Shown here: piece by piece, positions 45,053 to 53,614 of the stretch
Numbering within the stretch: position 1 is the stretch's first letter
Layout: the number at the start of each line of letters is the position of its first letter
Assembly (NCBI GenBank): GCA_947627055.1
Contig: CANQUS010000003.1
Coordinates: forward strand, 1 to 64,000
DNA: 64,000 bases
Source: an uncultured Clostridia bacterium
Lineage (GTDB): Bacteria; Bacillota; Clostridia; Oscillospirales; Acutalibacteraceae
Direction: 5' to 3'
Program-made: the position numbers and the translations under genes
Notes under the pieces: model-generated
Told to the model about the DNA's origin: nothing
Database searches by the model: none
Seen by the model: only the letters and a program-made list of their open reading frames with translations

Positions 45053-45490
45053 ATGGCATACAGTGAAAAGGTTATGGATCATTTCGCTAATCCGAGAAAT
45101 GTCGGAGAACTTCCAGACGCTAACGGTGTCGGAGAAGTTGGCAATTCCAGATGCGGCGATATAATGAAAATGTATATCAAAGTCGAAAATAATATTATCG
45201 TTGATGTAAGCTTTAAGACATTCGGCTGTGGTGCTGCGATTGCAACAAGCTCTATGGCGACAGAGCTTATCAAGGGCAAATCCGTGGATGATGCCTTGAA
45301 GCTCACTAACAAAGCAGTTATGGAGGCATTGGACGGATTACCACCCGTTAAGGTTCACTGTTCCGTTCTGGCTGAGCAGGCGATCAAGGCTGCACTGAGT
45401 GATTACTACAGACGTCAGGGAATCGATCCTGAGCCTATTGTAGGCAAGATACCTGAGCATGACGAACATGACGAAGCCTGCGGAGTATAA
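45053..45490 (+). CDS. iscU: Fe-S cluster scaffold IscU/NifU-like
   Basis: This 145-residue protein starts MAYSEKVMDHFANPRNVGEL. The three cluster-ligand Cys are in GNSRCGDIMKMYI (C35), TFGCGAAIATSS (C61) and VHCSVLAEQAI (C104). The clostridial NifU-N type is longer at the C-terminus, with a His/Asp/Glu-rich tail (EHDEHDEACGV) as here. A GGCGG ribosome site precedes it, and it is in the operon with iscS. Confidence 0.95.
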   Translation: MAYSEKVMDHFANPRNVGELPDANGVGEVGNSRCGDIMKMYIKVENNIIVDVSFKTFGCGAAIATSSMATELIKGKSVDDALKLTNKAVMEALDGLPPVKVHCSVLAEQAIKAALSDYYRRQGIDPEPIVGKIPEHDEHDEACGV

Positions 45491-45502
45491 CATAATAAAT
45501 TT

Positions 45503-45543
45503 ACAAAAAGCTAACCTATGACCCCATATGTTAGCTTTTTGTA
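45503..45543. terminator. Bidirectional terminator between iscU and yunB
   Basis: ACAAAAAGCTAAC pairs with GTTAGCTTTTTGT around an ATATG-containing loop. A-rich and T-rich arms make it functional from both converging genes. Confidence 0.88.
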
Positions 45544-46191
45544 TTACTCAGTCAAATATTGCGAACCGTAAAGCGTATAGTTCGGCACTTCACCAGCTAT
45601 TATTGTTTCCGCGATCATAACATTCGTTGTTACAGCAGTATTTTCACTTGCGGGAGGAATCAAAACCGTAATATCGGCAGTAATAGTTAGCGACAATCTG
45701 TGGACCGTCTGATTTATCCCTCCGCTTTCAAACTCTGATTTAAAGTCAGTATCAGCGTTCCCTGACATAGAAATATGCAGTGGTATATTCGGTCCCCTCA
45801 TATAGAAAAGGTCTATACCCATAACAGTACCGAGAGGTACGTCGATTCGTTTGCTTTTAATTTCACCGAGCTTTTCACCTATTTTAAGTCCAACCAATGT
45901 TTTTAATTTATTTATATTCGTCATATTTGACGTAATTTCCAATACAGCACCGTTTTCGTTTCTCGTCGTTTCGGCAAGGTCATCATATGTAAGCTTTAGC
46001 TCGGACAGCGACTCGTCCACTGCCTCGTTTATTACCTCGTTGCAAAGCCGCTTTCCCTGCACTGCCGCTATTGCTGCGATTGTAGGACGCACATAAAATT
46101 CAAACAAAACAAGAGAAAACGCTAGCAGCAAAAACACAAAAATTAGCCATCTTTTTAATCTGCGTCTTTTTTGGATAGCTGATACAGTCAT
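45544..46191 (-). CDS. yunB: Sporulation protein YunB
   Basis: This 215-residue protein has a basic N-terminus, one TM helix (about 15-37) and an extracytoplasmic domain. The family signature RPTIAAIAAVQGKRLCNEVINEAV follows the TM. LGTVMGIDLFYMRGPNIPLHISMSGNADTDFKSEFESGGINQT is in the middle, and the C-terminus matches TNVMIAETIIAGEVPNYTLY. The YunB family is SigE-controlled in B. subtilis and restricted to spore formers. Its exact role is unknown. Confidence 0.9.
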   Translation of the reverse strand: MTVSAIQKRRRLKRWLIFVFLLLAFSLVLFEFYVRPTIAAIAAVQGKRLCNEVINEAVDESLSELKLTYDDLAETTRNENGAVLEITSNMTNINKLKTLVGLKIGEKLGEIKSKRIDVPLGTVMGIDLFYMRGPNIPLHISMSGNADTDFKSEFESGGINQTVHRLSLTITADITVLIPPASENTAVTTNVMIAETIIAGEVPNYTLYGSQYLTE

Positions 46192-46308
46192 AAAAAAGCC
46201 CCCGTTAATATTCTATACGGAGGTCTTGGACATTGTGTATTTTAATAAGGATTCTGCCTAAGTTATATTTTGTAAAGAAAAAAATTTTATCCTTTCGTAT
46301 GCAATATT

Positions 46309-46914
46309 TTAACTAAAAAACATATGCTCAATAAAAATCTTTGCGCCTATCACAATGAGAACTGTTCCGCCAACAATCTCTGCTTTATTTGAAAGCAGCT
46401 TACCGAACCTGCGCCCGAGATATACTCCCGAAAACGAAACAGCAAATGTAATAACACCTATCATTACAACAGCTATGAGCATAAGCATGATCGTATTTGC
46501 TCCGACAGCGGACGGCAAAATAACTCCTGTTGCCAGTGCATCAATGCTCGTCGCGACAGCCATTAGCAATAGCGTTTTAGTTGAGGCCGCCGTTTTATCC
46601 TTGCCGATATTATTGTATCCGTCCTTTAGTTTATTTCTGTTTTCCTTTACCGCGCCTAATATCATGTTCACACCAATAAACGCAAGAAGTATAAACGCTA
46701 TATAGTGATCTACGCTCTCAATAAGCTCCTGCCCCGCTTTGCCGACGATCCAGCCGACAACAGGCATCATAAGCTGAAACGATCCGAACATAGCGGCAAT
46801 CTTTACTGCAAATGACGGCTTAAACTTTTTAATAACAGCTCCATTTGTTACCGAAACAGCGAATGCGTCCATAGCAAGACCCACGGCAATCCCCGCGACC
46901 GCTAAATAGTCCAT
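46309..46914 (-). CDS. mntP: MntP-family manganese efflux pump (intact copy)
   Basis: This 201-residue, six-TM protein has two repeats. GIAVGLAMDAFAVSVTNG (about residues 8-25) and AVATSIDALATGVILPSAVG (about residues 118-137) carry the paired Asp residues of MntP. SNKAEIVGGTVLIVIGAKIFIEH closes the protein. The family exports Mn2+. It follows yabQ, where divIC/ftsB usually stands. No riboswitch precedes it, unlike the damaged copy at 59.5 kb. Confidence 0.92.
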   Translation of the reverse strand: MDYLAVAGIAVGLAMDAFAVSVTNGAVIKKFKPSFAVKIAAMFGSFQLMMPVVGWIVGKAGQELIESVDHYIAFILLAFIGVNMILGAVKENRNKLKDGYNNIGKDKTAASTKTLLLMAVATSIDALATGVILPSAVGANTIMLMLIAVVMIGVITFAVSFSGVYLGRRFGKLLSNKAEIVGGTVLIVIGAKIFIEHMFFS

Positions 46915-46935
46915 AGCAACTACTCCTCATAATTC

Positions 46936-47451
46936 TTAAAGCCTGTCTTTTTGCCGAGCCATTATTCTCGGCTTTTCAGTCTGCTTTACTGCTGCGGGCT
47001 TTTTCAGAAATTTCTTTTTCGGCTTTTTCCTGCTCTTAATAAATTTTATCTTTAGCTTGGCTGCAAGCCTTAAGGCAAATGCAAAAAGCCTTTTAAACAG
47101 CTTACGAAACGGACTTGTAATAAAAAAATAAAGTTTTAAAATAAAGTCGGTTATCACCTTTGAGCATTTTAATATAAGCTCCCCGACAGTCAGATAAAAC
47201 AGGAAAAAACCTACAAGCTCGCCAAAAACAACGTAATATCTTATACTTCCCCACGTCATGGCGACAGAAAACAAAAATGTGGCAAACGTACAGACAAGCA
47301 TAAAAATCAGATCCATAAAAAACAGAAGCCTTTTACCCGGCGGAGACATTATCTTGAGTATACCCATAGCGGTATAAACAACAGAAAGCATCGCACCCAA
47401 AGCACAGGAATATATAAACGCCTGTGTCTGAGCCGATAATGTAAGCTCCAT
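46936..47451 (-). CDS. yabQ: Spore cortex biosynthesis protein YabQ
   Basis: This 171-residue membrane protein has a signature N-terminus (LSAQTQAFIYSCALGAMLSVVYTAMGIL) and four to five TM helices in the first 115 residues. The tail is very basic (KLKIKFIKSRKKPKKKF). YabQ is needed for spore cortex formation and localises to the outer forespore membrane. It follows yabP after 11 bp. Confidence 0.92.
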   Translation of the reverse strand: MELTLSAQTQAFIYSCALGAMLSVVYTAMGILKIMSPPGKRLLFFMDLIFMLVCTFATFLFSVAMTWGSIRYYVVFGELVGFFLFYLTVGELILKCSKVITDFILKLYFFITSPFRKLFKRLFAFALRLAAKLKIKFIKSRKKPKKKFLKKPAAVKQTEKPRIMARQKDRL

Positions 47452-47462
47452 TTACAAAACCT

Positions 47463-47747
47463 CTAACGAAACAGCTTGGAAAAAAATCCGCCGTTTGTAT
47501 GGTTTACTTCCTGATAAGAAAGCGATTCGATCTCGCCGTCAAGACTAAGTTCACCGCTTTCAATGCTGAAACCCTTTATCTGTAAAGAGGAGCCTTTAAC
47601 GGTAAGCTCGCCAATATCGGTTATAAGTATGACCGTCTGCTCGTCAAAGCTGTCCACATCTACAATTCCTGTGAGAGTGAGATTTTTCCTGTCCTCCATG
47701 ATAAGGTTATGCTTTCTCCGTTGAATTTTGTTATTGCTTTCCTGCAT
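47463..47747 (-). CDS. yabP: Sporulation protein YabP
   Basis: This 94-residue protein has a variable N-terminus and then NLTLTGIVDVDSFDEQTVILIT, TVKGSSLQIKGFSIESGELSLDGEIESLSY, the typical YabP/YqfC beta-sandwich. YabP is required for spore cortex and co-regulated with yabQ. GGAGGATTT precedes the ATG. Confidence 0.93.
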   Translation of the reverse strand: MQESNNKIQRRKHNLIMEDRKNLTLTGIVDVDSFDEQTVILITDIGELTVKGSSLQIKGFSIESGELSLDGEIESLSYQEVNHTNGGFFSKLFR

Positions 47748-47868
47748 AATAAATCCTCCTGCAATTATCTTTTATAAAAAATAATATGATTGCCAGGAGA
47801 AATTTATTCTGCTCGTATTCGCGAGTTTTAACGGTATGCGCTGAAATTTGTTTCAAAACAGTATAGAC

Positions 47869-48114
47869 TCAGCTATTCAAAATTTTATACATTAACTGTG
47901 CGTCTTCCTTTTTAGCATACTCGTTTACGTTTACGATCTCAACCTTGACAGGCTTTGTTCCTAAGTTGACCTCAAGTATATCGCCAACCTTAACATCATA
48001 TGATGCACGAGCCGCCCTGCCATTTATCAATACTCTTCCTGCGTCGCACGCTTCGTTCGCAACTGTTCTTCGCTTGATTATTCTGGAAACCTTAAGGTAT
48101 TTGTCAAGCCTCAT
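47869..48114 (-). CDS. S4-domain RNA-binding protein (YabO/RlbA-like)
   Basis: This 81-residue protein consists of one S4 domain: MRLDKYLKVSRIIKRRTVANEACDAGRVLINGRAARASYDVKVGD. B. subtilis YabO and Hsp15/RlbA relatives bind stalled 50S subunits. The frame opens at 48153, but GGAGG at 48122-48126 sets ATG 48114 as the start. It lies between hup and yabP as in many Clostridia. Confidence 0.92.
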   Translation of the reverse strand: MRLDKYLKVSRIIKRRTVANEACDAGRVLINGRAARASYDVKVGDILEVNLGTKPVKVEIVNVNEYAKKEDAQLMYKILNS

Positions 48115-48134
48115 AATACTACTTCCTCCAAAAC

Positions 48135-48165
48135 AAAAGAAAACCGACTGCAAAGCGAAGTCGGA
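48135..48165 (-). terminator. Terminator after hup
   Basis: On the minus strand CCGACT pairs with AGTCGG, flanked by a GCTTTGC loop and followed by TTTTCTTTTG. It should be partial, because the S4 gene continues downstream. Confidence 0.6.
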
Positions 48166-48179
48166 ATTCTAATGGACAT

Positions 48180-48455
48180 TTATTTGTTTACTACATCCTT
48201 GAAAGCCTTTCCTGCCTTAAAAGCGGGAACCTTAGACGCGGGAATGAGCTTCTTCTCTCCTGTTTGAGGATTTACACCCTCTCTTTCCTTTCTTTCTCTT
48301 CTCTCAAATGTACCAAATCCTACGAGCTGAACCTTTTCGTCCTTAGCGACTTCCTCGATAATTGTATCAAGAAGAGCGTTGACAGCCTTTTCAGCATCCT
48401 TTTTTGTAAGCTCGCCCTTTTCTGCTACAGCAGCAATAAGCTCGGTTTTATTCAT
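48180..48455 (-). CDS. hup: HU-family DNA-binding protein
   Basis: This is a 91-residue histone-like protein. [32 protein letters not shown] is the helical part. [42 protein letters not shown] holds the DNA-binding arm and HU signature. AGGAGG precedes the ATG. It lies between mazG and the S4 gene. Confidence 0.97.
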   Translation of the reverse strand: MNKTELIAAVAEKGELTKKDAEKAVNALLDTIIEEVAKDEKVQLVGFGTFERRERKEREGVNPQTGEKKLIPASKVPAFKAGKAFKDVVNK

Positions 48456-48531
48456 TTTTTACTTCCTCCTTAAATTTCCTTAACCCAAATTCAAATGATT
48501 TTGCGTTAATAAGTTATTTATATATTATGCC

Positions 48532-49248
48532 CTATTTTAATAAGTCTATTTCAAGCCTTTTATAGCTCTCAATAAAATCATCACAGGCATGATATAGCGA
48601 TTCTTCGGGGTTTATATCAAGCATTGAAGCCAAAGCGGCTACGGAAAAGAACAATTCCCCCATTTTTCGTTCGATCTCTGACTTCTCACCTGAGACTGCT
48701 GCACACTCATTCAGCTTGACCTCTACATCATTAAATGCCCCTTGATAGCTTTCAGGGGCATAACCCGCTTTTTTGGCTTTTGCACATATTTTTTGCGCTC
48801 TGATGAGGGCGGGCAACGACCTGGCGACGCTTTCCATAGCCTCACTCGGCCTGGTTTGTGATTTTGTTTTCATTTTAATGTCATCCCAATTTTTAAGAAC
48901 CTGTTCGGACGTGTCAGCCTTGACATCTCCGAAAACATGCGGATGACGTACAATGAGCTTTTTGCAAATCCCGTCCGCAACATCGGATAGATCGAAAGCG
49001 CCGTTTTCCTCCTCGATACGCGAATGAAAAACTACCTGAAGCAGTACATCTCCAAGCTCTTCCTTTAAAAGCTCGCTGTCCTCGTTGTCGATAGCTTCAA
49101 TAACCTCATATGTTTCCTCGATAAAATTCTGACGTATACTTTTGTGAGTTTGTTCCCTGTCCCACGGACAGCCGTTCTCGCTTCTAAGAATCTTCATAAT
49201 TTTTACAAGGTCATCAATATTATATTTATCCTTAAATTCAAAATCCAC
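48532..49248 (-). CDS. mazG: Nucleoside triphosphate pyrophosphohydrolase MazG
   Basis: This 238-residue protein has two MazG domains. The first, CPWDREQTHKSIRQNFIEETYEVIEAIDNED (residues about 27-57), carries the E-E-x-x-E metal motif. ELGDVLLQVVFHSRIEEENGAFDL completes it, and the second domain (about 130-238) retains ERKMGELFFSVAALASMLDI. GGAGAG before GTG 49248 sets the start; the open frame extends 13 codons further. It probably removes damaged NTPs. Confidence 0.94.
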   Translation of the reverse strand: MDFEFKDKYNIDDLVKIMKILRSENGCPWDREQTHKSIRQNFIEETYEVIEAIDNEDSELLKEELGDVLLQVVFHSRIEEENGAFDLSDVADGICKKLIVRHPHVFGDVKADTSEQVLKNWDDIKMKTKSQTRPSEAMESVARSLPALIRAQKICAKAKKAGYAPESYQGAFNDVEVKLNECAAVSGEKSEIERKMGELFFSVAALASMLDINPEESLYHACDDFIESYKRLEIDLLK

Positions 49249-49435
49249 GAAAATCTCTCCAAAAGCCCTAATTAAAAATATAACCATGTTTCTTCAAATA
49301 GTATTCTACTCTATAAATCCATTATTTGCAAGGTATTTAAGGAATTTTTTATATATTACCCAAAAACCTTATCTAAAATCACCTTTTTGCTATCTCAAAT
49401 AATATATTTATATCTGATTTTACTATAACGCTCTC

Positions 49436-52400
49436 CTATTGCAGTGCAACATTCCTTTCGCCTATCCTTCGTTTAAGCTCGCTCAGCATGACGTCGTTTA
49501 TGTCTACCCACATATTTCTCGGCGCGCGCATCAGCTTTCCGCTGTCGTTAAAGTACATAAATACAGGGGTTGTACCGTCGAAAATATCAAGTATCTGCTT
49601 TGCTCGTATATACTCAGCGCAATCTATTGAAGAAAACCTGAGATAAAGACCTGATCTGTCATTGTTTTTACCGTTCGTTTGCCTTTGGCGGTACTCTGTC
49701 ACGTTCTGTAAAGTAAACGCAGATATTTCCGCTTCTGTCCTTGGCGCATCATATACGCGGTTACACAGAAGCTTTGTATCCTCATCCTCCTTTACGCTGA
49801 CGGAGCACTCCGCAAGAATCACTTTTCCCTCACGTATAAACGCACCGTATTCTGAAAGAGTTTTCGGAAAAACAAGCATTTCAATGCTTCCGAATTTATC
49901 CTCTATATTTACAAATGCCATTGTGGAATTGTTTTTAGTAACCTTTGTCTTTACGGCGGAAATGACCGCTATCACACGGACACGTTTTCCGTCAGGATAT
50001 AGTGACGGATCCTCTCGACTCTCGAGAATATCGTTTATACTGTCTGCTGCCAGCCTTCTAACAGCATTTTCATACTCGGCAATGGGATGACCCGAAAGAT
50101 AAATACCGACTATCTCCTTTTCCATCTTCAGCTTTTCATTTTCGCTAAAATCATCTATCTGCTTCATCTCATATTCGTCTGCGGTATCCTCCACATTCAT
50201 CCCGAATAAGTCAAGCTGTCCGCTGAGATTTTCTTTCTTGTTCCTGACAAGCGCATCCATAAGACCGTCAAGTGAATAAAGCATCTGTTTGCGGTTTGCA
50301 CCGAGATTGTCGAGCGCGCCGCATTTTATCAGGCTTTCAACCGCGCGTTTATTCATATCTCTGCTGTGGACACGCTTGCAAAAGTCATAAAATGATGTGT
50401 ACTCGCCGTTTCTGCGTTCCTGTATTATATTAGTAATAAACGCTCGTCCGATATTTTTGACCGCCATAAGTCCGAAACGTATATCCTTTCCGCTGACTGT
50501 GAAGCCAAGACCGCTCTCGTTGACGTGCGGCGGAAGCACCCTTATATTATGCTTCATACAGTCGTCAATGTATACCGCGACCTTTCCCGAATTATCAAGA
50601 ACGCTCGACAGAAGCGCGGCAGAATATTCGCACGGGTAGTGACATTTAAGATATGCCGTCTGATACGCTATCATCGCATAGCATGCCGCATGGGATTTAT
50701 TAAACGCATAAGAGGCAAAGCTCTCCATCTCAGCGAAAATATCCTCCGCGACATCTCGCGAAACTCCCCGCCTGATACATCCCTCGACCTCTACTGTCCC
50801 GTCATCTCTCATGAGCCCTTCAATAAATACCTTGCGTTCGCGCTCCATAACGTCAGCCTTTTTCTTAGACATGGCTCGACGCACTATATCAGCTCTGCCG
50901 AGTGAATATCCCGCCAGACTGCGAAATATCTGCATGACCTGTTCCTGATAAACTATGCAGCCGTAGGTAACGTCGAGTATAGGCTTTAAAAGCTCATGCT
51001 TGTAGGTTACCTTTTGGGGATTGTGTCGGTTTTCAATATATCGAGGTATTGAATCCATCGGACCGGGACGATAAAGCGAAATAACGGCGATAAGATCCTC
51101 TATATTTACGGGGCGAAGCTGTGTCAGTACACTCTTCATGCCTGCCGACTCAAACTGGAAAACACCTTCACTATCGCCCCTTGACAACATCTCGAAAACG
51201 CCCTTATCATTTTCGGGGATTTTTTCCATTGAAAAGAGCGGGTCATTTTTTCGTATCATTTTTTCCGCATCGTCAAGAACAGTAAGATTCCTAAGACCGA
51301 GAAAGTCCATCTTGAGCAGACCAAGCTCGTCGAGAGTCGTCATTGTAAACTGCGTAACGACAGCATCATCATTTTTAGAAAGCGGGACATAGTCGCTGAC
51401 GGGCTTTTCGGTTATAACAACGCCTGCCGCGTGAGTAGTCGCATGACGCGGCGTACCCTCAAGCTTTAATGCCAGATCTATGAGCTTTTTAACGGCGGGA
51501 TCGCTGTTGTATTTTTTCATAAACTCGTCCGAAACAGTAAGTGCCTTTTCGATAGTCATACCGAGATCATTAGGAATCAGCTTTGCGACAGCATCGACAG
51601 CCGCATACGGCATGGCAAGCGCGCGTCCGACATCGCGAACAGCACCTCGAGCCGCCATCGTTCCGAACGCTATGATCTGTGCGACATGATCCGAGCCGTA
51701 CTTTCTTATAACGTAGTCTATTACCTCCTGTCGCCTATCCTTGCAAAAGTCAACGTCAAAATCGGGCATACTGACACGTTCGGGATTTAAAAACCGCTCA
51801 AAAAGAAGGTTATATTTTATAGGATCTATTCCCGTTATACCGATGCAGTATGCGGCGAGACTTCCCGCGCCCGAGCCTCTCCCCGCGCCGACGGGTATAC
51901 CGTTTCTCTTTGCATAGCTTACATAGTCGTTTACTATCAGGTAATAATCGACGTATCCCATTCTTATGATGGTCGAAAGCTCATATTCGAGCCTGTCAAC
52001 AAGGCTTTTGTCGGGGTTCGTGCCATACCGTCTGTACAGTCCCTTGTAACATTCATCGCGGAAATATTCAATATGGTCACGCCCGTCCGGAACATCAAAA
52101 TGAGGCAGCTTTGTCTTGCCAAACTCAAACTCAACATTACAGCGTTCAGCTATTTTAACTGTGTTATCATATGCTTCGGGAATTTCCGGGAAAAGCGCGC
52201 GCATCTCCTCCTCGCTTTTCAGATAAAATTCGTCAGTCGGGAACTCAAGAGAGTTTTCCTCCTCGATAGTGTGGTTAGTCTGAATACATAAAAGTATCTT
52301 ATGTATTTCCTTATCCTCACGCTTAATATAGTGGCAGTCGTTTGTTACTGCAAGCGGGATACCGCACTCCCTTGAAAGCCTTATAATATCGGGGTTTATC

Positions 52401-52954
52401 CGTTTCTGCTCCGTGATACCGTGATCCTGAAGCTCAAGAAAAAAGCTGCCGTCACCGAAAATCTTCTTATAATACAGAGCTTTTTCCTTTGCAAGAGCAT
52501 AATTGCCGCGCATAAGAGCCTTGGGTATCTCACCCGCAAGACAAGCGGAAAGTGCGATTATCCCCTCGTGATATTTTTCAAGAAGCTCCTCGTCTACTCT
52601 CGGCTTGTTATAAAAGCCCTCGGTCCACGCAAGTGAGACCATTTTTATCAGGTTCTGATAACCTGTATTATTCTCGCAGAGAAGAACCATGTGTCGGTTT
52701 TCTCGGTCAAGCTCCGATGTCTTATCGGTATGCTTTCTCGGAGAAACGTAGACCTCGCAGCCGATAATCGGTTTTATCCCCTCCTTTTTTGCCGCCTTAT
52801 AAAAATCAATCACGCCATACATATTGCCGTGGTCTGTTATAGCAACAGCGGGCTGAGAAAACTCACGCGCAGCCTTTACAAGGCTATTGATCTTACAAGC
52901 CCCGTCAAGCAGACTGTATTCGGTATGAACATGAAGATGAACAAAGCCGCTCAT
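49436..52954 (-). CDS. dnaE: DNA polymerase III alpha subunit (DnaE)
   Basis: This 1172-residue replicative polymerase is of DnaE type, not PolC, because it has no internal exonuclease. The PHP domain starts at FVHLHVHTEYSLLDGA (residues about 4-17) with AITDHGNMYGVIDFYK. Catalytic Asp residues lie in SMPDFDVDFCKDRRQEV (about residues 395-410), and GVFQFESAGMKSVL and YRPGPMD follow. A helix-hairpin-helix and an OB domain follow at the C-terminus. GAGAGGTG sets ATG 52954; an upstream GTG lies in the ribosome site. It is single, upstream of mazG. Confidence 0.97.
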   Translation of the reverse strand: MSGFVHLHVHTEYSLLDGACKINSLVKAAREFSQPAVAITDHGNMYGVIDFYKAAKKEGIKPIIGCEVYVSPRKHTDKTSELDRENRHMVLLCENNTGYQNLIKMVSLAWTEGFYNKPRVDEELLEKYHEGIIALSACLAGEIPKALMRGNYALAKEKALYYKKIFGDGSFFLELQDHGITEQKRINPDIIRLSRECGIPLAVTNDCHYIKREDKEIHKILLCIQTNHTIEEENSLEFPTDEFYLKSEEEMRALFPEIPEAYDNTVKIAERCNVEFEFGKTKLPHFDVPDGRDHIEYFRDECYKGLYRRYGTNPDKSLVDRLEYELSTIIRMGYVDYYLIVNDYVSYAKRNGIPVGAGRGSGAGSLAAYCIGITGIDPIKYNLLFERFLNPERVSMPDFDVDFCKDRRQEVIDYVIRKYGSDHVAQIIAFGTMAARGAVRDVGRALAMPYAAVDAVAKLIPNDLGMTIEKALTVSDEFMKKYNSDPAVKKLIDLALKLEGTPRHATTHAAGVVITEKPVSDYVPLSKNDDAVVTQFTMTTLDELGLLKMDFLGLRNLTVLDDAEKMIRKNDPLFSMEKIPENDKGVFEMLSRGDSEGVFQFESAGMKSVLTQLRPVNIEDLIAVISLYRPGPMDSIPRYIENRHNPQKVTYKHELLKPILDVTYGCIVYQEQVMQIFRSLAGYSLGRADIVRRAMSKKKADVMERERKVFIEGLMRDDGTVEVEGCIRRGVSRDVAEDIFAEMESFASYAFNKSHAACYAMIAYQTAYLKCHYPCEYSAALLSSVLDNSGKVAVYIDDCMKHNIRVLPPHVNESGLGFTVSGKDIRFGLMAVKNIGRAFITNIIQERRNGEYTSFYDFCKRVHSRDMNKRAVESLIKCGALDNLGANRKQMLYSLDGLMDALVRNKKENLSGQLDLFGMNVEDTADEYEMKQIDDFSENEKLKMEKEIVGIYLSGHPIAEYENAVRRLAADSINDILESREDPSLYPDGKRVRVIAVISAVKTKVTKNNSTMAFVNIEDKFGSIEMLVFPKTLSEYGAFIREGKVILAECSVSVKEDEDTKLLCNRVYDAPRTEAEISAFTLQNVTEYRQRQTNGKNNDRSGLYLRFSSIDCAEYIRAKQILDIFDGTTPVFMYFNDSGKLMRAPRNMWVDINDVMLSELKRRIGERNVALQ

Positions 52955-53055
52955 AGTCCTATGCACCTCTCAGCGGCTTAACGCCGCATCCTTATAACTT
53001 ATTCACCGATGTCAAGCAAGCTTGCATCGGGCATTGCTCCGAGTTAAATATTATT

Positions 53056-53595
53056 TTACTCATAAATCATTTCATATTTAAATTCTATACGTTCTTCGCT
53101 TGAGGACTTATTTTTTCTTCCTCCATAAACCTCGGTTCTTTTCATTCCAATTTTTTCCATGACTTTATAAGAGCCGATGTTTTCGCTGTCACAACGCGCC
53201 GTAAAACGGTTGACGCCTAATTCCTCCACCGCAAAATTTATTACGGCTCGTGCGGCTTCCGTAGCGATACCTTGATTCCAATAGGGCTTATAAATGATCC
53301 ATCCGAGTTCCCCCGAACACCTACCATCGTCCAAGTAAAGACTAACCGCGCCAATGTGCTTATCATTTATGCATATTGCAAATTCAAAAAAAGTTGGATC
53401 TTCCTTTTCCCATTCCTGTTCAGCTTTTTGTAAAAAGGCAAGCGTATCCTCCAATCGATCATTTGGCAGGTAATACATATATTTAGTATTTTCATAATCA
53501 GACGCATATATATGCGTTGTTTGCAGGTATTTCACACCTAAGGGACGCAGTACAAGACGCTCCGTCCTTATCTCGGAAAAATTCTCAGATTTCAT
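53056..53595 (-). CDS. GNAT-family acetyltransferase (RimJ/RimL type)
   Basis: This 179-residue Acetyltransf_3 protein begins IRTERLVLRPLG and has GELGWIIYKPYWNQGIATEAARAVINFA (acetyl-CoA loop Q-G-I-A-T). NRFTARCDSENIGSYKVMEKIGMKRTE is the late beta-alpha-beta segment. Such proteins acetylate ribosomal N-termini or small molecules; no substrate can be assigned. Confidence 0.9.
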   Translation of the reverse strand: MKSENFSEIRTERLVLRPLGVKYLQTTHIYASDYENTKYMYYLPNDRLEDTLAFLQKAEQEWEKEDPTFFEFAICINDKHIGAVSLYLDDGRCSGELGWIIYKPYWNQGIATEAARAVINFAVEELGVNRFTARCDSENIGSYKVMEKIGMKRTEVYGGRKNKSSSEERIEFKYEMIYE

Positions 53596-53614
53596 AAATA
53601 CTCCTTGCTTAATA

